From JACCZX01 sp963710675 (GTDB taxonomy: Bacteria > Pseudomonadota > Gammaproteobacteria > Burkholderiales > Burkholderiaceae_F): a stretch of 64,000 nt of DNA. Below are positions 38,643-47,697 of the stretch, in pieces. A program made the position numbers and the translations under genes. Position 1 is the first letter of the stretch. Each line of letters begins with the position of its first letter. The stretch spans positions 95,100 through 159,099 of the forward strand of contig CAVQBE010000022.1 in NCBI GenBank assembly GCA_963710675.1, in the 5' to 3' direction. Under the pieces are notes generated by a model, which saw only the letters and a program-made list of their open reading frames with translations, ran no database searches and was not told the origin of the DNA.

Positions 38643-39623
38643 ATGCACCTTTCCCGTTTCACCTGCATCGTTCGCTTGATATTTGCGGGCGTTTTTCTCG
38701 CAGCGCTCAGCGGCGCCGCGCTTGCGCAACCTGCCAAGACGGTCCGGATTCTGGTGGGCTTCCCACCCGGCGGGGGCACCGATGCCATCGCGCGCACTCT
38801 GGCTGAGAAGCTGAAGGATGAGCTGGGCACTTCGGTCATCGTCGAGAACCGCCCGGGTGCAGGCGGACAGATTGCCGCGCACGCGCTGAAGAGCGCGCCT
38901 CCGGACGGCACGACTTATTTCATTTCGCACGACCACACAATTTCCATCCTGCCGTTGGTGATGAAGAACCCGGGGTTCGATCCCTCGAAGGACTTTGTCC
39001 CAGTCGCCGGCTTTGCCACTTTCGTCAACGCGCTCGCGCTGTCCGCCGCCACACCGGCAAAGAACTTCAATGACTACGTTGCCTGGGTGAAGAGCCAGGG
39101 CAGCAAGAGCGCGATCGGCATTCCGGCGCCGGCTTCGGTGCCCGAGTTTCTCGTCAAAGTGATTGGCGACAAATACGGCCTCGACCTGGTGTCTGCTCCG
39201 TATCGTGGCAGCGCTCCGATGATGGCCGACATGCTCAGCAACCAGATTCCCGCCGGCGTCGGCTCAGTACCCGATTTCATCGAGAACCATGCAGCGGCCA
39301 AGATTCGCGTGGTCGCGGTACTTGGCAGTGCACGGCAATCTGCGCTGCCGGACGTGCCGACGTTTGCAGAGCTCGGGCTTGCAGGGTTCGAAGACGTTCC
39401 GTACTACGCCTTCTTTGCGCCGGCCGGCACGCCGCAAGCGGCGATCGACCAGTTCTCCGCCGCGTTGGAGAAAGTGACTGCGCAGCCTGAAGTGCGCGAT
39501 CGGCTAACCCGCTGGGGGCTCTCGGTGCAGTTCATGCCGCAGCCTCAGCTCGCCGCGCGCGAGCGTGCGTACTCGCAGACGTGGGCTCAGATCATCAAGA
39601 AAAGCGGCTTCCAACCGCAGTAA
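38643..39623 (+). CDS. Bug/TctC-family tripartite tricarboxylate transporter receptor
   Basis: The 326-residue protein has a signal peptide (about residues 1-29, ending near ALAQ) and the TctC fold: KTVRILVGFPPGGGTDAIAR, VIVENRPGAGGQIAAHALKS, APPDGTTYFISHDHTISILP and, near the C-terminus, LPDVPTFAELGLAGFEDVPY. It captures a carboxylate or similar small acid in the periplasm. GGAGAGCTAATG provides the start. No TctAB permease is linked, so it is another orphan receptor. The frame is intact. Confidence 0.9.
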   Translation: MHLSRFTCIVRLIFAGVFLAALSGAALAQPAKTVRILVGFPPGGGTDAIARTLAEKLKDELGTSVIVENRPGAGGQIAAHALKSAPPDGTTYFISHDHTISILPLVMKNPGFDPSKDFVPVAGFATFVNALALSAATPAKNFNDYVAWVKSQGSKSAIGIPAPASVPEFLVKVIGDKYGLDLVSAPYRGSAPMMADMLSNQIPAGVGSVPDFIENHAAAKIRVVAVLGSARQSALPDVPTFAELGLAGFEDVPYYAFFAPAGTPQAAIDQFSAALEKVTAQPEVRDRLTRWGLSVQFMPQPQLAARERAYSQTWAQIIKKSGFQPQ

Positions 39624-39677
39624 CAGCCGACGCGGCTACGCAAAGAAGAGTGTTCGAACTAGGACTGCAGAGTTTCG

Positions 39678-40074
39678 TCAGCGCTGCTTGACGCTGATCG
39701 ACCATTGATCGGCAAAGCCGCCTGACGTTGGCCTGGTGTCAACGAGTTTGCCTTCACCGCACGGGTATTCCGAGTAGGTCACCGCCCCGTTCGGCTTCTT
39801 CGCATTTGAAAATGCCGTAACCGAAGGTTCGCGGTGCGCTGGACTTTGGCGGCACGACGACAGCAGGCGCCACTTTTGGCATCGGCGACGGCCCATAGAA
39901 CGGTTCGCTTTTCGTGAAACGCTGTGCCGTATCGGGTGGCGTTACTACTGACGGCACCTGAATGGTGGGCCGGTCGAGTGCCACATAGGCTCCCGCGGCC
40001 AGCACGACCGGAGCGATGACCGCCATTGCAAGTGACCGCTTACCTGATCGTGGTGGCCGGTAGTGGTTATTCAT
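39678..40074 (-). CDS. Membrane-anchored DUF4124-like protein (frameshift near 39800)
   Basis: The protein starts at ATG 40074 with a basic cytoplasmic end and one helix (SLAMAVIAPVVLAAGAYVAL), then a Pro-rich linker (about residues 35-80). The small C-terminal domain FGYGIFKC, then KKPNGAVTYSEYPCGEGKLV after a frame change near 39800, matches the Y-K-C, N-G-x-x-x-Y-S-x-x-P-C pattern of DUF4124-like domains, with a likely Cys-Cys bridge. Its function is unknown. One base change restores a product of about 131 residues. Confidence 0.65.
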
Positions 40075-40226
40075 GGAAATCCATGCAAGGCGAGTAACGA
40101 AAATCTACCGCCCATACCCGCTTTCGATCAGGGGAAATGACAGCGCAAACTGATAATGGAATTAGCCGGTGTTTGTCCCCACAAAGTTAAGTCATTGATG
40201 CTCGTGATTCGAAGCGGAAAACTTAT

Positions 40227-40612
40227 CTAAGCGTGCGACAGATCCGAAGCGTCACTCGGCTGGCAAGGAAACGACGGGGGATCGTTACTCTCGAGCCAGG
40301 CGGTGGCTGAACGCTCGGCCACAAATACGTCTGCGATCAAACGACGATTCATTGCAACGGTAACGCCAAACTTCCGCGGATCAATCATTTCGGGTCGAAC
40401 GACCATCGCCAGGCGAATTTTTCCTCTCGCGGTATGCGCCCACTTCTCTACCAAATAAAACCGCTCGCTCAGGGTAGGGGGGTCGAAACCCGTCAACCGT
40501 GTTCCATTGACCATGAGCCTGCAATGCGCGCGTCACGAGCATGCGCGATAGCGACGTCCACCACCTCTACAGCCTCGTCGAGCGACATACGTCCAGCGGC
40601 CGAAAAAACCAT
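40227..40612 (-). pseudogene. STAS-like hypothetical protein with frame breaks
   Basis: The intact part (from 40514) encodes GTRLTGFDPPTLSERFYLVE, KWAHTARGKIRLAMVVRPEM and IDPRKFGVTVAMNRRLIADV, then VFVAERSATAWL. This strand-helix pattern with a final helix of acidic-Ala-Trp-Leu type resembles small STAS/SEC14-like proteins. Upstream in another frame, MSLDEAVEVVDVAIAHARDA continues the same fold, so a base is missing near 40525. More N-terminal sequence may lie in a third frame across the A-run at 40602-40607. The start given (40612) is therefore a minimum. Confidence 0.5.
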
Positions 40613-40690
40613 GGCCCGCTACAACCTCAAAATGTTCCAGGGACGACCCCATACCGTCATGAAATTTTCTCGCTCATAGAATACCTCGCC

Positions 40691-41929
40691 ATGCCCAGCA
40701 TCGATGCAGATCGTCTGCTTTCGGACCTACGCCAGTTGCGCAAAATCGGCGCGCAAGGTCGAGGCGTCGTTCGACCAGCGTTCAGCGTTGCCGACATGCA
40801 GGCGCGGCGATGGCTTCAACGCCAATACGAGGACGCGGGTCTTGACGCGACGCTTGATGGCGTGGGCAACGTGTTGGGCCGTTCGCGCAATTCGGGCAAG
40901 GCGCTGCTGATTGGCTCGCACTCTGACACGCAGCCGACCGGCGGCTGGCTCGATGGCGCGCTGGGTGTCATCTACGCGCTCGAAGTCGTGCGAGCGCTCG
41001 CCGCCGACAGCAGTACTCAGGCGCTGCCTGTTGACGCGGTGTCGTTCCAGGACGAAGAGTCGCGTTTCATCGGTTGTCTTGGCAGCCGCTCGCTGATTGG
41101 CGCACTTACGCCGGAAATGGAACAACACGCGCAAGACAGCGAGGGCGTCAAGCTATCGGATGCGCTACGCGAAGCCGGTTTGGCTGAGGTCCCGCGCGAG
41201 CGCCTTGCGCCTGCACGTTATGCCGGATTCATCGAGGCGCACATCGAACAGGGCCCGCATTTGGAGGACGCAGGTCGCCGGATCGGCGTCGTCACAGGCA
41301 TCGTCGGCCTGCGCAGCATTCGCTTCATCTTTCGCGGCCAGCAGAATCACGCCGGCACGACGATGATGGCGCGGCGTCGGGACGCCACCACCGCGCTGTA
41401 CGAACTCGCACACCGCATCAACCTAGAGCTTCCGAAAGCTGCTGCCGAGCGCACGGTGTGGACGATGGGCCGTGTACGCGTCGAGCCGAATGCAACATCG
41501 ATTGTTCCGGGCTACGCGGAGCTTGACTTGCAGTTCAGAGATCAATCGGAGGAGCCGCTCGATGCATTCGAAGCGATCATCGAACGACTTGTGTCGGAAA
41601 TAAACGCGCGCGGTGGTGCCATGATCGAAGCTAAGCCAACTCGTGCGCCGATTGCACCGACACGCATGGCCACTGACTTGCAAATGCATATCGAAGCGGC
41701 GGCGGAGCGCAATGCGCCCGGTAACTGGCAGCGCATGCCCAGTGGAGCGTTTCATGATGCAGGCATCGTCTCGGCATCCATTCCGTCGGCGATGCTTTTC
41801 ATTCCATCGATCGGCGGCATCAGTCATGACTTCGCGGAAGACAGCCGCGACGAGGACATCGTCCTCGGCTGTCAGGTGTTGGCTGACGCAGCCGCGTCGA
41901 TTCTGTTGGCGGCAAACTCGGGTCGCTAG
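40691..41929 (+). CDS. Zn-dependent M20-type amidohydrolase (N-carbamoyl-amino acid hydrolase/allantoate amidohydrolase family)
   Basis: The product is 412 residues from ATG 40691. The metal sites are LLIGSHSDTQPTGGWLDGAL (first His and bridging Asp), FQDEESRFIGCLGSRSL (Glu pair), FIEAHIEQGPHLED (His) and IGGISHDFAEDS near the C-terminus (last His). This order and the FIEAHIEQGP motif define the hydantoinase/carbamoylase family, which includes AllC-type allantoate amidohydrolases and beta-ureidopropionases. It hydrolyses an N-carbamoyl or ureido group in nitrogen salvage. No hydantoinase or allantoinase is linked. The long in-frame extension from 40541 lacks family sequence. Confidence 0.88.
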   Translation: MPSIDADRLLSDLRQLRKIGAQGRGVVRPAFSVADMQARRWLQRQYEDAGLDATLDGVGNVLGRSRNSGKALLIGSHSDTQPTGGWLDGALGVIYALEVVRALAADSSTQALPVDAVSFQDEESRFIGCLGSRSLIGALTPEMEQHAQDSEGVKLSDALREAGLAEVPRERLAPARYAGFIEAHIEQGPHLEDAGRRIGVVTGIVGLRSIRFIFRGQQNHAGTTMMARRRDATTALYELAHRINLELPKAAAERTVWTMGRVRVEPNATSIVPGYAELDLQFRDQSEEPLDAFEAIIERLVSEINARGGAMIEAKPTRAPIAPTRMATDLQMHIEAAAERNAPGNWQRMPSGAFHDAGIVSASIPSAMLFIPSIGGISHDFAEDSRDEDIVLGCQVLADAAASILLAANSGR

Positions 41930-41967
41930 CGCTAGTTAGCTGCACGGCGCCTGCGGCGCTAGACCCG

Positions 41968-43111
41968 CTACCTGAACCGCAGGTGACCTCGCGACAGTTC
42001 GTCGACCGACTTGCAGCCCATCAGCTTCATCCCCCGCTCGATCTCGGCACGCATCAGACCAAGCGCGCGTTCGACACCGGCTCTGCCTGCAGCAGCGAGA
42101 GGAAACAAATAAAAGCGTCCCAGCCCACAGCCTTCGCGCCCAGAGCAAGAGCCTTCAGCACGTGCGTGCCGCGCTGCACCCCGCCATCCATCATGACGTC
42201 TATGCGATCGCCGACGGCATCGACGATTTCAGCGAGCTGATCAAATGGCGCGCGTGAGCCATCGAGCTGTCGTCCGCCGTGATTTGACAGGACGATTCCG
42301 GTGCAGCCGATGTCGGCCGCGCGCTTCGCATCTTCGACCGACATCACGCCCTTCAAACAGAACTGCCCGTTCCACATCCGGACCATTTCGGCGACGTCGC
42401 TCCAAGTCATCGACGGGTCAAGCATCTCGGTGAAGTAACGTCCTATCGACATCGCACCGCCGCTCATGTCGACGTGCTGCTCCAGCTGCGGCAGCTTGAA
42501 TTTTTCGTGCGTCAGATAGTTCAGGCCCACGCTGGCTTGATTGCGAACTGCAGCATTCCACTTAGCGTCAGTCGAAACGGAATCGAAAAGCCGGTACGCA
42601 GATCGCGCTCGCGATTGCCGCCGGTGATGCTGTCCACTGTCAGCATCATCACTTCGACGCCGGCATCCTTCGCCCGCTGCAGCATCGCGCGATTCAGACC
42701 CCGGTCCTTGTGGAAGTAGAACTGATACACCTGTGGTGTCGGATACTTCTCGCGCAGCTCTTCGAGGCTGACCGTGCCGAGCGAGGAAACACCGAACAGC
42801 GTCCCGTGCTTCGATGCGACGTCGGCGACTGCCCGCTCTCCTTCGTGGTTGAACAAACGCTGCAGCGCGGTCGGCGAACAGTAAAACGGGACCGCTAACT
42901 TCTGACCCATCACGGTCACCGATAAGTCGAGCGATTCGACGCCGCGCAGCACGTTGGGTACGAGGTCGCATTCCTCGAAGCTCTCCGTGTTCCGTCGATA
43001 AGTCACTTCATCGTCGGCGGCTCCATCGATGTAGTTGAAGATCGGACCGGGCAACCGGCGCATAGCGAGACTGCGGAAGTCATGGAAGCTATGGCAATGG
43101 GCAAGGCTCAT
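41968..43111 (-). CDS. FMN-dependent alpha-hydroxy acid oxidase/dehydrogenase, second copy (two frame breaks)
   Basis: The start at ATG 43111 gives SFHDFRSLAMRRLPGPIFNY and IDGAADDEVTYRRNTESFEE, the LldD N-terminus. Landmarks are VPFYCSPTALQRLFNHEGER, VEVMMLTVDSITGGNRERDL and GIVLSNHGGRQLDGSRAPFD with the catalytic His-Arg loop. Breaks lie near 42530 and 42105; the restored tail ends as MKLMGCKSVDELSRGHLRFR at 41968. It converges on the amidohydrolase gene with a 38-nt gap. The CSPTALQRLF segment differs from the SPFGIAPMGI of the other copy, so the two probably use different substrates. Confidence 0.85.
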
Positions 43112-43230
43112 GTACGTTGCGTCGATCTTGGCCTCAAAGAAGCCAAAGGTAGCGCAAACGCGATGCAGGCGAGCTAAATCACCCCCAAAGCAGCAGCGCG
43201 CAGCGGGCTCTACCCTGAACCCGCCACACG

Positions 43231-44607
43231 TCACCCACCGTCTGCTTTCGCGCGCGCAACGACCGCTTCGCCGACATTTCGCCCGATCTCCCAGCCCGAC
43301 GTGAGGTCACTACGAAAGTGGATACCCGCCCATAGGCGCGATTCGCCGAACTCCTGCACCCAACCGTCGTAGCGTTCGCGCTCCCGAGGAAACAAATAAG
43401 TCAGCACGACAGCCGGCGCTTTTACCAGCGTGGCCGCATTCGACGGATAGGTAGGAAACGGCGGGGTCGGAATCACCGTGGTCAGAGCCGTATCGAATTG
43501 ATTTGGACGCGCGGCCCAGTAGTGGAACTTCGCGTCCTGCGAAGCGATCCAGCCTTCGTATTGCGCGACATGCACCAACGCGTATGCACGTGCAGCGCGT
43601 GGCGCACTGACGTTACCGTCTTCGGCCAGCCTACGCCCGACTTCTTCGCTCAAGCGAAACGTCACGCCAGGCTGTCCCTGTTGCCCAAACTGCCAGTAGC
43701 TGACCTTGGCGTTCGTAAATGGCGTGCGCTTGAAGTTCTTGACTTCGGCAAGCTCGGCCGCCCGCTCTGGCGAGTCGTGCGCCGGTGGAGGTCCGGGTCG
43801 AAACTGGCTTGGCGATTTCAACACGAAGAGCGGCCACGTCACTTCGTTAACTCCGACCGGATTCGTTCCTTTCCATAAACCCGCGCCCGTGGGCACGGTG
43901 CCCGCCCACTTGGCGTCACCCACCTTCATTCGCTCGATGACGCGCGCAGCGACCGCGCGCCCAAGTTCGAGGCCCGCTTTTGTATCACTTGGAAAGGCAG
44001 CACCCGCCATCACGCGCGAGCGCGCGGCTTCCTCAGCCGCCGCGGTGACACGCTGCGCTTCCTTCGGATAGATATGCGCGATCACCGCGGCGGCAGCGCC
44101 TGCGGCTACCGAGTGTTCGCACGGATACGAGGGCGTGCCAGGTGTGATGACCGCAATTGCGAGTTGCCCGTCCATTTCACCTGGCCGCTGCCGGTTGTAC
44201 GCGTACTTGGTATCCCACGCCGCGATCATTGCGTCATGGATTGCAACGTTCATCATCGCGAACGTCCGCATCGCAGCGCCGCCCGGAATCGGATTGGCAG
44301 CCGAGATGTCGATCAACATATCGTTCCAGCGGTAGGCCGGTGACCAGAAATCCCAGTACCGAATCCGCTCCTGCATCTTCGCGTCGCGTTGTGAAGCGAA
44401 ACTTCGTAGCTGTTGCAGCTCGGCGGCAGTTGCGGCCGCGTCTGGCGGAGGCTGCAGCCGTAGCTGCTGACCTGACGCAAGCACCCAGGTGCGCCATTGA
44501 CCAGCATTCCGGTCCGTTGAGGTTGCCGTCGCTTGCTGCGGATTGTTGGTGGCGCAAGCGGTCAAAAGCGCAAAGAAGACGACAGAGACAAACGTTTTAA
44601 GGTGCAT
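43231..44607 (-). CDS. Tandem PAP2/vanadium haloperoxidase-like lipoprotein
   Basis: From ATG 44607 the product is 458 residues with a lipobox (LLTAC, Cys18). It holds two PAP2-like helical halves. The first has KYAYNRQRP (Lys134, Arg141), PSYPCEHS (His165) and SRVMAGAAFPSD (Ser197-Arg198 to Asp208, with Ala204 where His is expected). The second has KFHYWAARP (Lys360, Arg367), FPTYPSNAA (Ala391 where His is expected) and SRLWAGIHFRSD (Arg424, His430). Thus each half keeps a different catalytic His. The family removes phosphate from lipids or oxidises halides with vanadate. The frame is intact, with no sign of decay. Confidence 0.85.
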   Translation of the reverse strand: MHLKTFVSVVFFALLTACATNNPQQATATSTDRNAGQWRTWVLASGQQLRLQPPPDAAATAAELQQLRSFASQRDAKMQERIRYWDFWSPAYRWNDMLIDISAANPIPGGAAMRTFAMMNVAIHDAMIAAWDTKYAYNRQRPGEMDGQLAIAVITPGTPSYPCEHSVAAGAAAAVIAHIYPKEAQRVTAAAEEAARSRVMAGAAFPSDTKAGLELGRAVAARVIERMKVGDAKWAGTVPTGAGLWKGTNPVGVNEVTWPLFVLKSPSQFRPGPPPAHDSPERAAELAEVKNFKRTPFTNAKVSYWQFGQQGQPGVTFRLSEEVGRRLAEDGNVSAPRAARAYALVHVAQYEGWIASQDAKFHYWAARPNQFDTALTTVIPTPPFPTYPSNAATLVKAPAVVLTYLFPRERERYDGWVQEFGESRLWAGIHFRSDLTSGWEIGRNVGEAVVARAKADGG

Positions 44608-44753
44608 AAGGGTTCCTTGCAAAGACAAGTCAAAACGGAGCCTTCAAAATTGTGCGCTTACTCCTCGCCGTGTGCCACTGAAAAATTCACATAGACATCC
44701 GCGACTTGACAGAGGCAGCTCCCTTCTCGTGCAGCGTTTACATCCGGCAATTC

Positions 44754-44782
44754 TTGACACGTTTCAGTGCGCCGCGTACGGT
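44754..44782 (+). promoter_or_regulatory. Possible sigma-70 type promoter for the beta-propeller gene
   Basis: The 250-nt spacer between the divergent PAP2-like and beta-propeller genes contains a perfect TTGACA at 44754-44759, followed after 17 nt by TACGGT at 44777-44782, a weak -10 element. A second TTGACA lies about 50 nt upstream (44705-44710) without a good -10. The assignment rests on the -35 match and spacing only. Confidence 0.3.
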
Positions 44783-44857
44783 GCCTACGACTGGCTGAGC
44801 AGTGCAGTTGGTACGCGCGCAGAGAACGCGTCAGAACTTTTCTAACCGGGAGACCCA

Positions 44858-46045
44858 ATGAATCGACTTCATCCGTTGGCGCTGTTGTGCGCCGTGGCGA
44901 CGCTTGCTGCTTGCGCAACCATGGAGAGCAAGGTCCCGGGCAAGCCCGAATACATGGTGGTCGGCATCGACAACAAAGTGACGTGGGGCGGCGACGGAAA
45001 GATTCAGTTCTCGGCGCCCGGCAAGGATGTGGTGACGATCGTCGACATCGGTACCGACCCCGCTAACCCGAAGATCGTCGCGAGCCTGCCGCTGATGAAC
45101 TCGATCTTTGGCCCGCCAACCAATTTGAGCATTACGCCCAATGGGCAACTTGCGCTGGTGGCGAACTCGATGGACTGGATGCAGGAAGGCGCGGGCTGGA
45201 AGCCCGCGCCTGACAACAAGCTCTACGTCATCGACCTGACGACGAGCCCACCGCGATTGCTCAACACCGTTGCAGTGGGCAAGCAACCATCCGGCATGTC
45301 GATCAACCGCGCGGGGACCCTGGCGTTAATTGCAAATCGCGCTGACAACTCAATCAGCGTGCTCGCTATTCAAGGCAAAGAAGTAAAGCTGGTCGACACG
45401 GTGGTCATCGGCGAGCACGTCGCGCACGTCGCGTTCACGCCTGACGGCAAGCGCGCGATCGCAGGCAAGTTTCCCGGACACAAGGTCGCGATGCTTCAGG
45501 TCGATGGCCAGAAAGTCACGTATCCGAAACGAGACCTCGCGGTGGGTCTGTGGCCTTACAACCTCGACATCACACCCGACGGCAAACTCGCGCTGACGGC
45601 AGATAACGGGAACAACGGCGGTTCCGACGGCAACGTCGATACCGTCTCGGTGATTGACCTTGAAGCCAAGCCAGAGCGCGTGATCGACAAGGTTGTTGTC
45701 GGCGACGCGCCCGAGGGCTTTGCAATCAGCCCGACTGGCAAGCTCGCCGTAGCGCTGCTGCTACGCGGTTCGAATAACGCGACCAGCGAGTTTTTCTACA
45801 ACCGCAACGGAAGCGTTGTCGTGCTCAAAATCGATGGCAAGAAGGTCACGAAGATTGGCGAGATTGAAGTGCGTGGCCTGCCCGAGGGAGCGGTGTTCAG
45901 TCCGGACGGACGCTGGCTCTATGTCGGCAATTTCATGGACGAAGACATTTCAGTGCTGCGGGTCGATGGTGAAACGGTCACCAACACGGGGACGTTGTTA
46001 AAACTGCCGGGCAAGCCGGCATCGATGCGCGGGAGGACGCTGTGA
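44858..46045 (+). CDS. YVTN-type beta-propeller lipoprotein
   Basis: The 395-residue protein has a lipobox (ATLAAC, Cys19), so it should be anchored to the outer or inner membrane facing the periplasm. Repeated blades follow: NLSITPNGQLALVANSMDWM, GMSINRAGTLALIANRADNS, HVAFTPDGKRAIAGKFPGHK, NLDITPDGKLALTADNGNNG, GFAISPTGKLAVALLLRGSN and AVFSPDGRWLYVGNFMDEDI. These fit a six- or seven-bladed lactonase/YVTN propeller. A binding or scaffold role is likely; enzymatic activity is uncertain. It is divergent from the PAP2-like lipoprotein. The frame is intact. Confidence 0.88.
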   Translation: MNRLHPLALLCAVATLAACATMESKVPGKPEYMVVGIDNKVTWGGDGKIQFSAPGKDVVTIVDIGTDPANPKIVASLPLMNSIFGPPTNLSITPNGQLALVANSMDWMQEGAGWKPAPDNKLYVIDLTTSPPRLLNTVAVGKQPSGMSINRAGTLALIANRADNSISVLAIQGKEVKLVDTVVIGEHVAHVAFTPDGKRAIAGKFPGHKVAMLQVDGQKVTYPKRDLAVGLWPYNLDITPDGKLALTADNGNNGGSDGNVDTVSVIDLEAKPERVIDKVVVGDAPEGFAISPTGKLAVALLLRGSNNATSEFFYNRNGSVVVLKIDGKKVTKIGEIEVRGLPEGAVFSPDGRWLYVGNFMDEDISVLRVDGETVTNTGTLLKLPGKPASMRGRTL

Positions 46046-46046
46046 G

Positions 46047-46442
46047 CTAACTGCTTGATGGGTTCCAGCAGCTGACCGGGAAGCCCGCACTGTCGAGCGT
46101 GGCTGTGAGCTTCTTGGTATCGAACCCGTAAACCAGTTCCGATCCCACGAGCGTCGCAGGAACACCGCGGACGCGCAGTGTCCACCATTCAGCACTTGCG
46201 CGCATCGACTTCTCCACATCGCGCTCGTCGAACGGAATATTGCTGGCTCTCAAGCACGTTCGAATCTGCGCGCACAGGCCGCACCACGCGGCTGAGTAAA
46301 GAACGACTGCGGTCCGCGGATTCGAATTGAGCGGATTGAATTGCCACACGACGAGCCGGTCCGTCGCCAGAATCAGAGCGACCAGGCCCAGCAGGGCATA
46401 CAGGGCGATCCGAAGGCGCGTCCGTACTGTTTTAAGGGCCAT
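46047..46442 (-). CDS. Membrane-anchored glutaredoxin-like protein
   Basis: From ATG 46442 the product has 131 residues: one N-terminal helix (RIALYALLGLVALILATDRL) and a thioredoxin-fold domain with the redox site YSAAWCGLCAQIRTCLRASN (Cys54, Cys57) and the cis-Pro loop RGVPATLVGSELVYGFDTKK. The domain should face the periplasm if the helix is an uncleaved anchor with N-in topology. The longer frame from 46586 lacks family sequence. It converges on the beta-propeller gene with a one-base gap between the stop codons. Confidence 0.8.
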   Translation of the reverse strand: MALKTVRTRLRIALYALLGLVALILATDRLVVWQFNPLNSNPRTAVVLYSAAWCGLCAQIRTCLRASNIPFDERDVEKSMRASAEWWTLRVRGVPATLVGSELVYGFDTKKLTATLDSAGFPVSCWNPSSS

Positions 46443-46644
46443 GGCTGACCGTATTTGTACCGGACGCAAGCTTGGTCGCGGCCGTTGAACAAGGGAGCAA
46501 ATTGGAGCCTTATCCGCTCTAAGAGCCTTCTTCGTGCACCTCGGGCGCGGCGCGCGATTGAAGTTCGTTTTACAACCCGTGGGCAATCCGTGGGGGACCC
46601 AACCCGAAGCTTCACTTCAGACCGACGTCTGCAAAGAGGCTTCG

Positions 46645-47565
46645 ATGAATGCAATGGTTTTGCTACTGAGTTGTCTGGCTGCCGGCATCTTGCTGCAGCG
46701 AGCCGGCAAGCTGCCGGACAATGCGCCAGCTACGCTCAATGCCTACGTGATTAACGTCGCACTGCCTGCCCTCGCGCTGACCCACCTGCATGCAACCGCA
46801 CTGACGGTCGATCTGCTCGCAAGCGCCGCCGGAGCATGGCTGATGCTTGGATCTGCGGCACTCTTTATTGGCTTCATCGCGGCCAGGATGAAACTCACCG
46901 CCGCCGCGACCGGCGCATTGATTCTGACCGGTGGGCTTGCCAATACATCGTTCGTCGGGCTGCCGATGATCGAGGCCTGGATCGGTCGCGATGGTTTGCC
47001 GTACGGAATCGTCATCGATCAGCTGGGCTCATACCTCGCGCTATCGACGTTCGGATTGATGGTGGCGGCACGCTACGGCGGTCAGGCCACACAGTGGTGC
47101 GCGATGTGGAAGCGCGTCGTCACGTTTCCGCCGCTGATCGCACTGGTGATCGCGCTGGTCTTGCGCCCGATTCCGTTTCATCCGGCAATTGATGATGCCC
47201 TCGCGCGAATCGGTGCAACCGTTGCACCGATCGCGCTGTTCGCGGTCGGCTGTCAGCTGCGTCTCGGCGAACTTTGGTCGAGACGCGGCGAGCTGGCGCT
47301 TGGTCTTGGCTACAAGCTAATTCTTGGTCCGCTGCTGGTCGCAACCTTGTGTCTACTGATTCTTGATAACAGCGATCCTGAAACCGCGTTCGCACAAACG
47401 GTCGTGATCTTCGAGGCTGCCATGGGTCCGATGATCGGCGCGGCCGTGGTTGCCAATCACTATAAGCTCGACTCGGCACTCACGTCGCTGATGGTCGGCA
47501 TCGGAATCCCGCTGTCGCTGCTAATCGCGCCAATCTGGCTGAATGTTGCGAACCTAATGGCGTAA
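46645..47565 (+). CDS. AEC family transporter (auxin efflux carrier-like)
   Basis: The 306-residue membrane protein has about ten helices in two halves. Landmarks are MVLLLSCLAAGILLQRAGKL at the start, LILTGGLANTSFVGLPMIEA mid-chain (the conserved N-x-x-F-x-G-x-P element) and QTVVIFEAAMGPMIGAAVVA near the end. AEC carriers move carboxylates such as malate or malonate, or export other anions. The start at ATG 46645 follows AAGAGG. It is not linked to an enzyme that would reveal its substrate. The frame is intact. Confidence 0.87.
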   Translation: MNAMVLLLSCLAAGILLQRAGKLPDNAPATLNAYVINVALPALALTHLHATALTVDLLASAAGAWLMLGSAALFIGFIAARMKLTAAATGALILTGGLANTSFVGLPMIEAWIGRDGLPYGIVIDQLGSYLALSTFGLMVAARYGGQATQWCAMWKRVVTFPPLIALVIALVLRPIPFHPAIDDALARIGATVAPIALFAVGCQLRLGELWSRRGELALGLGYKLILGPLLVATLCLLILDNSDPETAFAQTVVIFEAAMGPMIGAAVVANHYKLDSALTSLMVGIGIPLSLLIAPIWLNVANLMA

Positions 47566-47616
47566 CAATTGACGCCACTGAAGGAGCTTGTCAGTCGGCG
47601 CCGGACGATGGGTACT

Positions 47617-47697
47617 TCACGCACGCAGGCGTCCTTCAGCATCCGCAAGCGCAGCGTTATACGCCGGACTCTCGTAGGCAGCGATTGCCTTGTCGCG
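47617..47697 (-). pseudogene. Possible remnant of a DUF1330-like gene
   Basis: A short minus-strand frame encodes RDKAIAAYESPAYNAALADA, which resembles the final helix of DUF1330-type small proteins (pattern A-x-x-x-Y-x-S-P-x-Y-x-A-A-L). It ends at a stop at 47617; a one-base shift would give a longer tail (MLKDACVREVPIV), which also fits the family. No upstream part is recognisable before the M20 gene. It may be a decayed fragment or chance similarity. Confidence 0.25.
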
